Source: Nostoc sp. UHCC 0870
Lineage (GTDB): Bacteria; Cyanobacteriota; Cyanobacteriia; Cyanobacteriales; Nostocaceae
NCBI RefSeq assembly: GCF_022063185.1
Contig: NZ_CP091913.1
Location: 5,743,141-5,807,140 of the forward strand
Direction of reading: 5' to 3'
Length of the DNA stretch: 64,000 nt
Shown here piece after piece: positions 35,092-44,310 of the stretch; positions within the stretch are counted from its first letter, which is position 1, and every line of letters starts with the position of its first letter. A program made the translations under genes and the position numbers. The notes below the pieces were generated by a model. The model searched no databases. It saw only the letters and a list, made by a program, of their open reading frames with translations, and was not told the origin of the DNA.

Positions 35092-37368
35092 ATGAATAAC
35101 CAAACTGGAAGCTTTTTTGACTACCTGCCAATGATTTTGGTTGGTCCAATACTAAAACATACTGAACCGGAATCGGTGACAGTATTGGTGGCATTAAAGC
35201 AGTCTTGCCAGGTAGAAATCAAAGTTTATAACACAACAAATAATGGTGAAAGGTTAGAAAATTGTTTATTAGTGGGGCAACGTTCTACAGTTGCTTTAGG
35301 CAAACATTTACACGTTGTGGCGATTACAGCTGAATCTGCAAATGGGGAGAGTTTAACGAATGATCGCATCTATGCCTATGACCTCCAGTTTACCCTAGCC
35401 GACCAAACCTTACTCACCCTAGAGCAAGCCTTATCTTCTAACCGCTTTCCTGACGTGAGCATTAGTTACTTTGCACATCAAAAACCGACTTTTATTCTCC
35501 CACCCAATCGCCTAGAAGATTTGCACATTGTCCATGCTTCCTGTCGCAAACCTCACGGTCATGGATTTGATGCTTTACCAATTTTAGATGGCTTAATTGC
35601 AACTGCCAAGGAAACCCGACACCGCCCCCATCAGCTATTCTTAACAGGTGATCAAATTTACGGTGATGATGTAGCCGCCCCGTTTTTATGGTGTGCTAGT
35701 CGGTTAGGGGATGCTTTACTAGGTTGGGAAGAACAACTACCCATCGGTCAAATTTATCGTACACCCAAGGAACTACCTCCCGGCGATCGCGCTCAAGTGG
35801 CTACAGAAGATGCTGGCTTTACGGCTGGATTACACAATAAACCAGAGAAAGTATCTAGTCACCTTTTTAGCTTGGGGGAATATTACGCTGCTTATATACT
35901 TTCTTGGTCGCCAGTGTGCTGGCCGGATGCGTTTCCTGATGCACACAGAGTCACCAACAAGCGTCATGCTATCAAGTATTGGAACAAATCAGTCAAATAT
36001 TTACGCCAATATATTCAAACACTGCCACAAGTGCGCCGCGCTTTGGCTAATATTCCCACATACACCATTTTTGATGACCATGATGTTAGTGATGACTGGA
36101 ACTTAAATCAAGCTTGGTGTTTACGGGTGCTGGGAAATCCCCTAGGACGGCGAGTTGTGCAGAATGCTTTATTAGCCTACGCAGTGTTTCAAGCTTGGGG
36201 TAATACACCTGGACAATTTGTAGCTAATAGTTCCGGTGAAAAGTTGCTAGTTGCGGCTAATGGGTGGTCAAATTCCCAAGGAAAAGATCAAGATGCTGAG
36301 AAGGCGATCGCGCGATATGTTGGCATACCAACTACCGATCCTCGCACTGACTTACCTAATTTGGTTTTAGAAGATGGGGTGTTTATTTTAGAACGAGATC
36401 CCCAAGTATTGACTTGGCACTACACCATCACAAGCCCTTGCCATGAAATCATCATACTAGATACACGCACTTGGCGGGGCTATCCAGCCGACCAAAAACC
36501 CATTGCCCCACCCATGTTATTATGTCCATGGGCAATGAATCAACAACTACTGCAACCTCTACAACAAACAGCAGACAATCATCATCTCACCACATTTGTT
36601 ATTGCTCCTACCAATGTATTTGGTTTGCAAGTAATTGATTGGATTCATCATTGGCAATTACAACGCGAACAAGTTTTTTCTACAGATGTGGGAGATGCTT
36701 GGAATATTAATTTTCCCGCCTTAGCAAAACTGTTAAATATTTTATGTGAGCAACGTCAAAAACTTGTGATTTTGTCTGGAGATATTCACTACAGTTGCAC
36801 TGCTCGCTTATCTTATGCAAAAACGCACAATGCACAGAAACAATCTGTATTATTACAGTTAACTTCTAGTGCTTTAAAAAATGAAGAAACAATAACTAGA
36901 TTAATTCATACACGTTTAAAAGAGTGGCTATTACCAGAAAAAATCAGACGGTGGTTAGGCTGGAATCAACCGCCTAATATAGTGCAGGTTTCTACAAAAA
37001 AATCAGCCCGATATGAAAGAAAGAATAATCCTGATTGGTATTGTGTATTGGAGTGGATACCGCGACAAAGCACTCAAAATTTCCACTCTCAAAGAGAAAT
37101 GTCTTTTTTAATAAATGCTCACAAAAAAGCCCAAAATTCTTACTTGCGATGGTTACAACCTTTCATGTTTTGGCAATATCGATGGTTTCAGGATGGCAAA
37201 GAAGTTGTGGGATTGAATAATATTTCTTTAGTTCATTTTGAGTTAGCAGAGACGGAGAGTGATTACACAGTTATTCAGGATGTTTTTTGGTGTGATTCTA
37301 AATCTCTAACTCAAATTGTCTACAGTCGTTTTGCAATTAATTTACAACCCAATCAGAAATTGTTATGA
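35092..37368 (+). CDS. PhoD-like metallophosphatase
   Basis: 758 residues. Metal-binding motifs of PhoD-type enzymes in order: ASCRKPHGHGFD, LTGDQIYGDDVA (Asp ligands), TIFDDHDVSDDWNL (the DDHD pair) and ILSGDIHYSCTARL near the C-terminal part. No signal peptide or Tat motif is visible, so it may be cytosolic, unlike secreted PhoD. Substrate unknown; a phosphodiester or phosphomonoester is likely. Single gene. Confidence 0.85.
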   Translation: MNNQTGSFFDYLPMILVGPILKHTEPESVTVLVALKQSCQVEIKVYNTTNNGERLENCLLVGQRSTVALGKHLHVVAITAESANGESLTNDRIYAYDLQFTLADQTLLTLEQALSSNRFPDVSISYFAHQKPTFILPPNRLEDLHIVHASCRKPHGHGFDALPILDGLIATAKETRHRPHQLFLTGDQIYGDDVAAPFLWCASRLGDALLGWEEQLPIGQIYRTPKELPPGDRAQVATEDAGFTAGLHNKPEKVSSHLFSLGEYYAAYILSWSPVCWPDAFPDAHRVTNKRHAIKYWNKSVKYLRQYIQTLPQVRRALANIPTYTIFDDHDVSDDWNLNQAWCLRVLGNPLGRRVVQNALLAYAVFQAWGNTPGQFVANSSGEKLLVAANGWSNSQGKDQDAEKAIARYVGIPTTDPRTDLPNLVLEDGVFILERDPQVLTWHYTITSPCHEIIILDTRTWRGYPADQKPIAPPMLLCPWAMNQQLLQPLQQTADNHHLTTFVIAPTNVFGLQVIDWIHHWQLQREQVFSTDVGDAWNINFPALAKLLNILCEQRQKLVILSGDIHYSCTARLSYAKTHNAQKQSVLLQLTSSALKNEETITRLIHTRLKEWLLPEKIRRWLGWNQPPNIVQVSTKKSARYERKNNPDWYCVLEWIPRQSTQNFHSQREMSFLINAHKKAQNSYLRWLQPFMFWQYRWFQDGKEVVGLNNISLVHFELAETESDYTVIQDVFWCDSKSLTQIVYSRFAINLQPNQKLL

Positions 37369-37389
37369 GTGCTGATACCGTTTCTTAAT

Positions 37390-37426
37390 GAAGATAGGTG
37401 TAGAGACGTTGTATGCAACGTCTCTA
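37390..37426. repeat. Interspersed palindrome GTAGAGACGTTG-N4-CAACGTCTCTAC
   Basis: GTAGAGACGTTG pairs with CAACGTCTCTAC across four bases behind the phosphatase gene. Related copies lie near 15169-15198 and 58400-58428. Possibly used as a terminator. Confidence 0.65.
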
Positions 37427-37526
37427 CATCATTTATTTGGTGCAACTGTAAGAGGTCTAGTGTACACCGTAGCGTGAACAAGGAGGGGATTAATCCCAAC
37501 TACAGACATTTACGCCGACCGAATGA

Positions 37527-38411
37527 TCACAACTTCTGCAACAACTCTTGAGTTAACTGCAAAAATGCTTTAGAACCGGCTGATTGAGGTGCATTTAAAA
37601 CAGCCGGCATAAAACTATCAACAGCTTTAGCCACATTAATATCTACGGGAATTTGTGCTTTACAAATTTGTTCTACACCAAAATCTTCTACAACTCTGTG
37701 CATTACCTGTTTGTAATATCTACCCGTTAGTAAATTAGTGTTACACATACTAAAGACAATTCCCAGCATTTTAATATTTATTTTCGTCTCATGTTCATGA
37801 CTATCTTTTAACTGTCCAATGCGTCTTTCTAATAGTTGAATACCGACTACAGATAAAGGTTCTGGTTTAGCTGGGAGGAGATAAAAATCACTCGCCGCTA
37901 AAGCACTACGCGTCAATAAATTGTAGCCAGGGGCGCAATCTAAAAGAATAAAATCATACTCATCACGTACTGGTTTTAAGATGTTATTAATCAAGACTCT
38001 CTCAAACCGATTCCAAACCGTTTCAAAATCTTGTTCACCTAAAGCTACCGTTTGTCTATGCAGCATTTCTGATACGACAAACTCATCATATAAGTCTATA
38101 TCTCCTGGTAATAAATGTAGTTCTGGTAGATTACAGACTTGAGTTTGAATGATATCCTTGATAGTTAACTTAGCGTTGGGATCTGGATTGATAACTTCAT
38201 CGATGAGATATCTAAATGTGAGTCTTTGTTTGCGACGCTTGGCAAAATCTAAAGGCGACATCAGGCTGAGTGTGGCACTGATTTGGGTATCTAAATCCAG
38301 CACCAGCACCTTTTTACCATAATTTTTTGCTAAACAAGTAGCTAAATTCACCGTGAGTGTAGTTTTCCCTACACCACCTTTCATATTTGCAGTAGCAATT
38401 ACATATCCCAT
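37527..38411 (-). CDS. ParA/Soj-type ATPase
   Basis: 294 residues. Deviant Walker A MKGGVGKTTLTVN at residues 10-22, LDLDTQISATLSL, Walker B DFILLDCAPGYN. Closest in style to plasmid or chromosomal ParA proteins, without an N-terminal DNA-binding domain. No parB is adjacent, so the partner is unclear. It stands at the edge of the accessory island containing a second ParA (fused to a nuclease) with a ParB-like gene. Confidence 0.9.
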   Translation of the reverse strand: MGYVIATANMKGGVGKTTLTVNLATCLAKNYGKKVLVLDLDTQISATLSLMSPLDFAKRRKQRLTFRYLIDEVINPDPNAKLTIKDIIQTQVCNLPELHLLPGDIDLYDEFVVSEMLHRQTVALGEQDFETVWNRFERVLINNILKPVRDEYDFILLDCAPGYNLLTRSALAASDFYLLPAKPEPLSVVGIQLLERRIGQLKDSHEHETKINIKMLGIVFSMCNTNLLTGRYYKQVMHRVVEDFGVEQICKAQIPVDINVAKAVDSFMPAVLNAPQSAGSKAFLQLTQELLQKL

Positions 38412-39128
38412 TTGTTAATTCCTCTGATGACGCGTTCCCAGTTAATGGAAATTTCCGGTAAATTTAATCTCTACAGGAAAATTAAAAGAGTTGTGTCAGC
38501 AATATTGCCTCGATAAAGTATATAGTAATTCGTGAGAGCCGAGAACCCCGGCTTCTCAAAGAAACCGGGGTTCTGAAGTACCACAATTTTTACGAATTAA
38601 ATAGATTGCTGTAGTTGTTACACCTAAAACTTATTTTTCTGATAACTGTATCTTTATGATTGATGATTCAATTCTACTTAGGAGTGAATCAATATCAACT
38701 CTATATGTAATAGTTTAATATTGAATTAATACACAACATTCCTGTTAATTCGGCTGAATGCTGATTATAAAATATCTCAGTATTTTGCAGTACGCCTTTA
38801 CCGTGAATTATCTCATAGTGATAATATCCATATTGGTCAAGATAAACAACTAATGTAAGTTGATTAACAGCTAGCATCGAAAGTAGTTTTGTACTCATTG
38901 TTGTACATCCTGGGTGTAGTGTAGGAGGTGTATATATATTTATTGTTCAGTTTTTTATTAGCCCTACAGGATGAACTTAGATAAGTTTTAGAGAAATTTT
39001 TTAGTAATCTGCTTGGATGGCTGAATTTATTGGCGTAGATGGGGTGTAGGAGATACAAAATCAGTATTTGTAAGTAGGGTGTTTAACAATATCATCAATT
39101 ATTAATAATGATATCGGTGAAAATGCGC
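38412..39128. other. Intergenic region, 717 bp, with a hairpin and one possible small gene
   Basis: A hairpin at about 38537-38572 (AGAACCCCGGCTTCT/AGAAACCGGGGTTCT) belongs to the same family as 17824-17855. A 65-residue minus-strand frame at 38701-38898 (listed separately) has a plausible ribosome-binding site. Otherwise AT-rich. Confidence 0.45.
38701..38898 (-). CDS. Possible small hypothetical protein
   Basis: 65 residues, MSTKLLSMLAVNQLTLVVYL then QYGYYHYEIIHGKGVLQNTE. AGGA lies about 10 bp before the ATG. No family recognised. It could be a chance frame. Confidence 0.3.
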   Translation of the reverse strand: MSTKLLSMLAVNQLTLVVYLDQYGYYHYEIIHGKGVLQNTEIFYNQHSAELTGMLCINSILNYYI

Positions 39129-39773
39129 CTACTGAGTTTTTTCTGATGGGATCTGAATTTGTTTAGCAAATAGGCTTTGTAAACGATGCAATTGGGGGCC
39201 AATTTGGTAGAGTAAGTCACCTTTACCTAATAGATAAGAGGCGGATGTTTCTGTACCTCCCAAGACAATTTTTGAGTCGGCTTCGCTAGCAGTTCTTAAC
39301 GCAACTCTTCCGGGTAAATTTGAACGGATAATTGGGGTGACAATACCGGCTTCTGGACGTTGGGTAGCAATTATGAGATGAATTCCCGCCGCTCTTGCCA
39401 TTGCTCCTAAACGTTTTATACTGAGTTCTAGGGCTTTGCGAATTTCTTTTTCTGCCATAAAGTCGGCATATTCATCAAAGATGCAAACGATGCGAGGTAA
39501 AGGTTGATGAGAACGCTGATTGTAGGTGCTTAAATCAGCACAGCTAGCTTTTTCAAACTGCTGGTAACGGGATTCCATTTCTAATACTAATTTTTCCATG
39601 AGTTCGGTAGCGCGATCGCTATCTTTAAGGACTGGCGAATATAACCAAGCCATGCGTTCAAACTCTGGAAAGGTGACGCGTTTGGGATCTACTAGGGCAA
39701 TTTTGAGATTTTGCGGGGTATGACGATATAGTAGGCTGGGATAAATAAATACATTTATCTTTATTTTCAGCAA
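39129..39773 (-). pseudogene. C-terminal part of an FtsK/SpoIIIE-type DNA translocase
   Basis: The frame encodes the second half of an FtsK motor: LKIALVDPKRVTFPEFERM, Walker B RIVCIFDEYADFM, LGAMARAAGIHLIIATQRPEAGIVTPIIRSNLPGRVALRTASEADSKIVL and the GKGDLLY end. The Walker A part and everything before it are missing: the similarity begins at SLLYRHTPQNL, preceded by about a dozen unrelated residues. So it is a truncated gene whose break point is near 39735, where the nuclease-ParA operon begins on the other strand. No N-terminal half is found elsewhere in the window. Confidence 0.75.
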
Positions 39774-39886
39774 AATTACTAAACATAATTTTATTTCTAT
39801 ACTTATTATGCAGTAATTGTTATGGATTAACTAATTTGCTGTGTGTCATAATGAATACCAATACATATTCATTGGGGTAAAAAAAT

Positions 39887-41290
39887 TTGTTTTTTAATCC
39901 TGAGTTGTGCCGTAATGAAAGCGAAGTAGAAAGCAAGCTCATCGTGCAGTATTTACTACCACAGCTAGGTTATACTCCAGACACCTGGCATCAGGAAGTT
40001 GCTGTTGGTAGCATCCGTTTAGATTTTCTAGCATTTGCGGCACAAGTCCTTCCCTTTGTGTTAGATGCTAATTCACCATTAAGTGTGGTCATGGAGGCAA
40101 AGCATCCCAAACAAAACTTAAAGAATCATGTTACCAGACTCAGGCACTATCTAAGGAGTTTGAATGTAGGATATGGTTTATTAACCAATGGCAAGGAAAT
40201 CAGGATTTATGAAAAACTTGAAAATGATGTTAAGTTAGTTCTTCAGTGTTCTGGTAAAGAAGTTGAGACGAAGTTAGAAGAAATTAAAAATTTAATTGGT
40301 AGAGAAAGCTTAAAACAGAAAGATAGCCAAGATAATTCAAATATTAATTTAAAGTCAAATCAGCCAATACAAATTCAAATAATTTCTCATAAAATCCAGG
40401 AAAAATCTTCTATGAAAACAATAGCAATTTATCATCATAAGGGTGGAGTAGGTAAAACTACAGTCGCTATTAACTTAGCAGCAGCACTAAGCAAAAAAGG
40501 TAAAAAAGTTCTTTTAATTGATATAGATGCTCAAGCCAACACAACTTTTGCTACAGGATTAATAAAATTCCAGTTTGAGGAAGAAGATGATTTAAAAGAT
40601 CGCAATATTTATCATTTACTAGAGTATGGAAAAAGTAACTTTATCCCTGAGCTAGTTCGTAAGTCCCACTTTTTTAATAATCCAGAGATTGACGTAATTC
40701 CATCACATATAAGCTTAATTGAGAATCAGTCCAATCTAGTTGGTTTTGCTGCTAGTCGATTTAGGCTAGCTAGAAAATTAGAAAAAGTTAAAAATGATTA
40801 TGATATTGTAATTATTGATACTCCACCATCTTTAGATGTTTATGCTGAAGCTGCCCTAACTGCTGCTGATTACTTAATTATTCCTTCAGATTTAAAGCCA
40901 TTTTCAAATCAAGGCTTGATAAGTGTTAAACACTTTATCCAGGAAAAGATTGCTGAAAATAAAGAAGGTGAAGGTCAAGCACCTCTTAAGATTATGGGTG
41001 TGCTTCCTTCAAAAATTTCTACTAACGCTCAATACCTGAAATATAACTTTACTAAACATAAGAATATAATTACTGAGCGTTATGAACTGCCACTTATGGA
41101 TAGTACCATATCTGAAAGAACAGCTTTATCAACTTGTATTAACAAAACTATCCCTTTAGGTAATATGGAAATTCCTGATCCTAAATCGGTTCTAGATTTT
41201 GCAGAGCGTGACTCTTCAGCCAATCAATCAGCTGCTGAGTTTGAATTTTTAGCTATGGAAGTTTTGAAAAAAATAGAGCCAAAACAATGA
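39887..41290 (+). CDS. PD-(D/E)XK (HsdR_N-like) nuclease fused to a ParA ATPase
   Basis: 467 residues from a TTG start with GGGG 9 bp upstream. Residues 1-150 resemble the N-terminal domain of type I restriction R subunits: ESEVESKLIVQYLLPQLGY, then RLDFLAF (Asp46) and VVMEAKHPKQN (Glu70, Lys72), an intact PD-(D/E)XK core, then LRHYLRSLNVGYGLLTNGKEIRIYE. After a short linker, Met176 opens a complete ParA: HHKGGVGKTTVAINLAAAL, DIDAQANTTFATG, DIVIIDTPPSL, YLIIPSDLKPFSNQGL. It overlaps the ParB-like gene by ATGA. A nuclease joined to a partition ATPase is unusual. A DNA-segregation, plasmid-control or defence function is possible, and activity is unproven. Confidence 0.85.
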   Translation: MFFNPELCRNESEVESKLIVQYLLPQLGYTPDTWHQEVAVGSIRLDFLAFAAQVLPFVLDANSPLSVVMEAKHPKQNLKNHVTRLRHYLRSLNVGYGLLTNGKEIRIYEKLENDVKLVLQCSGKEVETKLEEIKNLIGRESLKQKDSQDNSNINLKSNQPIQIQIISHKIQEKSSMKTIAIYHHKGGVGKTTVAINLAAALSKKGKKVLLIDIDAQANTTFATGLIKFQFEEEDDLKDRNIYHLLEYGKSNFIPELVRKSHFFNNPEIDVIPSHISLIENQSNLVGFAASRFRLARKLEKVKNDYDIVIIDTPPSLDVYAEAALTAADYLIIPSDLKPFSNQGLISVKHFIQEKIAENKEGEGQAPLKIMGVLPSKISTNAQYLKYNFTKHKNIITERYELPLMDSTISERTALSTCINKTIPLGNMEIPDPKSVLDFAERDSSANQSAAEFEFLAMEVLKKIEPKQ

Positions 41291-42043
41291 CTAAGTTCTT
41301 GATGGTAGATATTGACAGTGTTACCTCTAGTTTTCCGCGTTCACAATTTACTGAAACAGATTTAGATGTACTTGCTGAAGTCATACTAAACGCTGGAGGA
41401 CTTATAAAACCATTATTACTAAAAAAAAATTGGTTTTGAAAAATATGAGGTTATTGATGGGCATTTTGAATACTATGCGGCTGTTCGAGCTTGTGAAAAA
41501 AACCCTATTGCAGGAGAAATGGTTAATGCCTTAATTATTACATCTGAAAAAGAACAAGAAGCATTAAAGCAAGCTAATGTTCTAAAAAAAACAAAATCTA
41601 CTAATGAACAATCAGAAAGTGTAATTGAACCAATAGATTCAATTACATTGAATACAGAAAATAATAAATTTCGTTTATTAGAAAAACAACTTGATAATTT
41701 AAAGTCTGAATTGGTACAGGAAAGACAGGAAAGGCAGAAGTTATATGAAACTATCAAGTTATTTGAGAATCAGATGCCGAAACATATTGCACCATTAGAA
41801 GCATTTAATAATTTAAGTTTAATAGAACTAATTTTTAGATTACGAACGGCTGGAATTACTGATAAAAAAGCTGTTCAGGTTGTTGAAAGTATTGAGAAAG
41901 AACGTAAAAAGAAAAAGTTTGAATCTTTAAAAGATGTAGTAGAACGAGTAACAGTTGCAAGTGGTAAAAAACGTATGAAAGGTATCAGTGGTGATAAAAT
42001 GGTGGATATTGTTGATACTTGGTCACGCGTTTTGTTTACTTAA
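41287..42043 (+). CDS. ParB-like protein, frame broken in an A9 run
   Basis: Starts at an ATG overlapping the stop of the nuclease-ParA gene. Frame 1 gives MTKFLMVDIDSVTSSFPRSQ to LLLKKNWF and stops at 41437. In the next frame the sequence continues as IGFEKYEVIDGHFEYYAAVRAC, the ParB-nuclease-fold box (VIDGHFRYxAA-like), then a coiled coil and LRTAGITDKKAVQVVESIEK with a helix-hairpin-like KMVDIVDTW end. The switch lies at nine A (41421-41429); eight A would join the frames into about 251 residues. It may be a recent mutation, a sequencing error or transcriptional slippage. It is the expected ParA partner by position. Confidence 0.7.
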
Positions 42044-42086
42044 GCTTTATTTCGATCTGGGTTGCAATGATCAATATGGGGCTAAT

Positions 42087-42767
42087 ATGGATGAGCTAGA
42101 ATCTAAAATCATTGAAATATTGAAACGTGGTACTCCGTTAAGAGCCGTAAATATTGCTCAAATGCTTGGAATTGAAAGACGAGAGGTCAACCATTACTTG
42201 TACTCTTCTTTGAAACATTTAGTTCTTCAGGATAGTGAGTTTAGATGGTCCTTGAAATCAGATCAAGCCGTTATTAACCAGCGTATTTCAAATCGACCAC
42301 CAACTGCTCAGAGTAAACCATCAACCCCCATATATCAAGATACATCATATAGATTTACTAAAAAAGAAATTCAACAAGATTTTCATATTAAACCACCTGT
42401 TTCTCAACCACCAAAATCACAACCTGTCAGGCAAGCTAATCCTTATGAAGTGGTTAAACAGCAACTTTCCCAAGTATCTACTGAGGAAAAAATAAAAATT
42501 CTAGAAGGAGCTTTCAGACAAGATAAATTTACAGAACTAGAAGATGAGCAGATATATGCTCTGCAATCAATTCTAGAAGAGGCTAAACATGAGGTAAATA
42601 TAGCGAATAATGCTTATCAACAAGGACAATTAAGCTTTTGGAAAGCTAATCGTTTAGCGATCGCAGCTATATCTATTGCTTTATCTCTTGGTACAATATT
42701 TGTCGTCGCTCAACTGCGCTCAAACTCAACTTACCAACCTACTCCAACTCTTCCACAAAGTAGATAG
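42087..42767 (+). CDS. Winged-helix (Z-alpha-like) protein with C-terminal membrane helix
   Basis: 226 residues from the ATG at 42087 (MDELESK). The N-terminal 60 residues form a winged helix of the Z-alpha style: LESKIIEILKRGTPLRAVNIAQMLGIERREVNHYLYSSLKHL. A Pro/Gln-rich linker follows, then a helical segment (EEKIKILEGAFRQDKFTELEDEQ) and one transmembrane helix (RLAIAAISIALSLGTIFVVAQL) near the C-terminus. It is the third gene of the nuclease-ParA/ParB operon (44 bp after the ParB-like stop). The protein could tether a nucleic-acid-binding domain to the membrane. Confidence 0.65.
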   Translation: MDELESKIIEILKRGTPLRAVNIAQMLGIERREVNHYLYSSLKHLVLQDSEFRWSLKSDQAVINQRISNRPPTAQSKPSTPIYQDTSYRFTKKEIQQDFHIKPPVSQPPKSQPVRQANPYEVVKQQLSQVSTEEKIKILEGAFRQDKFTELEDEQIYALQSILEEAKHEVNIANNAYQQGQLSFWKANRLAIAAISIALSLGTIFVVAQLRSNSTYQPTPTLPQSR

Positions 42768-42954
42768 GTTTAATCAAAAATTTGCCAAAAAATTGTAGGT
42801 TGAGTTGAGGCTTTGGGTAGGTGCAGCCTTATCGTAGATTAACCCAACATGAGTCTCGGAAGCTCAATACTGGAGTTTAGACTAAGCAATGGAAAATGAC
42901 CCAGCAGGGCTGAGTTAATCAGAGACTTAGCAAAAGTATGAAGAATCTTGGGTA

Positions 42955-44262
42955 TTAAACAGCAACAGATGGTTCTTTAGGTGGTCGTGCTACTGTTTTT
43001 TTAACAATGGGACATCGGTTTTTACGGTGACGCTTCTTTCCTTGTTGCCAACCGGGAGACTTTCCGCGAGGTTTGGGTGCAGAGGTGGGAGTACCAATGG
43101 CCGCAAAAACTCCACCTATAGCTTGAGCAACTCTTCCAGGGGTCAATTTATCTAGAGACTTCTGCCAAGGTAAAGGATTGTCAGTAACGATATCGCGGGC
43201 TAACCACAATTCCCAAGTCATCAGAGGCATGAGGTCACTCCACCGTTCACTTTGCTTAGGAGTACCAAAGTTTGGTACAGTCCAATGTAGACGCTGCTTC
43301 AAAAAGCGATACCAGTGGTCAATGGTAAAGCGACGCAAGTAAAGACACCAAACTTCTTCTAAGGGTGGCATTTCTTCTCCTACCCAAGCCAACCACAAAG
43401 GTTTGGACACTCTCATGTTACCTTGCGCGTCCAGACGTTCAACTCTGATGATTAACATTGGACGTGTAGCAGCCTGACGGAAGTGTAAATCTTTCCACAA
43501 GCTCACACGCACACGTCCTAATTTTGGGTCATTTATTTCTAATACAGATGTTGCTTCATTCCATGTTGTGGGCTCATTCAGTTTAAATTTATCACCATGC
43601 TTTTTAGGTCGCCCCTTTCCCGAATAAACTTTTGGTTCACCCCATAAACACAGATTTGAACGCAACCGAACGAGAATATCTGCTGGAATATTCGCAGTTT
43701 TTAAGATAAAAGGCGCACAACCATATTCACTATCCCAAACTGAAATCGGTCTGGTAGGCAAATATTTACACACCTGTTTGAGTTGCCAAATTGCTTTCCC
43801 AATAGGACTTTCGGCACTTGTGATCCGTTCATGTCTTAATGGTAATGCCCAACTTCCCTCATTTTCAGGTATCCAGGCAATTGTGCTATACCCCTGTCCT
43901 ACGGTTATTGGTTTATTTCCTGCTATGGATGTGCCACTATGCTCATAAGTTCGCTCTTGCAACCTGACGGCATCTGGGCGTGACCAGTTTGTGTGATCTC
44001 CTGCTAACAATGGTCGTCCCTCTGCGGGGATTTGTTTGATATATAGCTGCATCAATTTCTGTCGCTGTGGTCTGCTATCTTGTAGTGCCTCATAGACACT
44101 TGGCCACTTGCGTCTAAATACTGGTGATAAAGACAACTCTGCTAGGCAATAAATATTTTTGGTCAGCAATATCGCGTCTGTCAATTCAAAGGTAGCATCT
44201 TTTGCTCTACCTAGATATTCGTAGGCTGCTTGACGGAATTGTTCTAATCTGGCACGTTTCAT
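42955..44262 (-). CDS. IS4-like DDE transposase, copy 1
   Basis: 435 residues. LLAGDHTNWSRP and ISVWDSEYGCAPF look like the two Asp strands; the C-terminal FTIDHWYRFLKQRLHW is the YREK-like helix with Asp at the usual Glu position. The C-terminus is strongly basic. About 95 percent identical to the copy at 48893-50200 by eye (for example PAEGRP against PTEKRP). Full length and apparently intact, but its 5' leader carries an ISAs1-type insertion. Family assignment IS4-like is tentative. Confidence 0.85.
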   Translation of the reverse strand: MKRARLEQFRQAAYEYLGRAKDATFELTDAILLTKNIYCLAELSLSPVFRRKWPSVYEALQDSRPQRQKLMQLYIKQIPAEGRPLLAGDHTNWSRPDAVRLQERTYEHSGTSIAGNKPITVGQGYSTIAWIPENEGSWALPLRHERITSAESPIGKAIWQLKQVCKYLPTRPISVWDSEYGCAPFILKTANIPADILVRLRSNLCLWGEPKVYSGKGRPKKHGDKFKLNEPTTWNEATSVLEINDPKLGRVRVSLWKDLHFRQAATRPMLIIRVERLDAQGNMRVSKPLWLAWVGEEMPPLEEVWCLYLRRFTIDHWYRFLKQRLHWTVPNFGTPKQSERWSDLMPLMTWELWLARDIVTDNPLPWQKSLDKLTPGRVAQAIGGVFAAIGTPTSAPKPRGKSPGWQQGKKRHRKNRCPIVKKTVARPPKEPSVAV

Positions 44263-44310
44263 ATTGGCGAATGAGAGTTAGTCGTATATCTCTCAGGTTC
44301 TGCCAAAAGG

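Noticed and set aside
34794..35103. Several overlapping frames on both strands before the PhoD-type gene
   Set aside because: All arise from a G-rich/C-rich low-complexity block.
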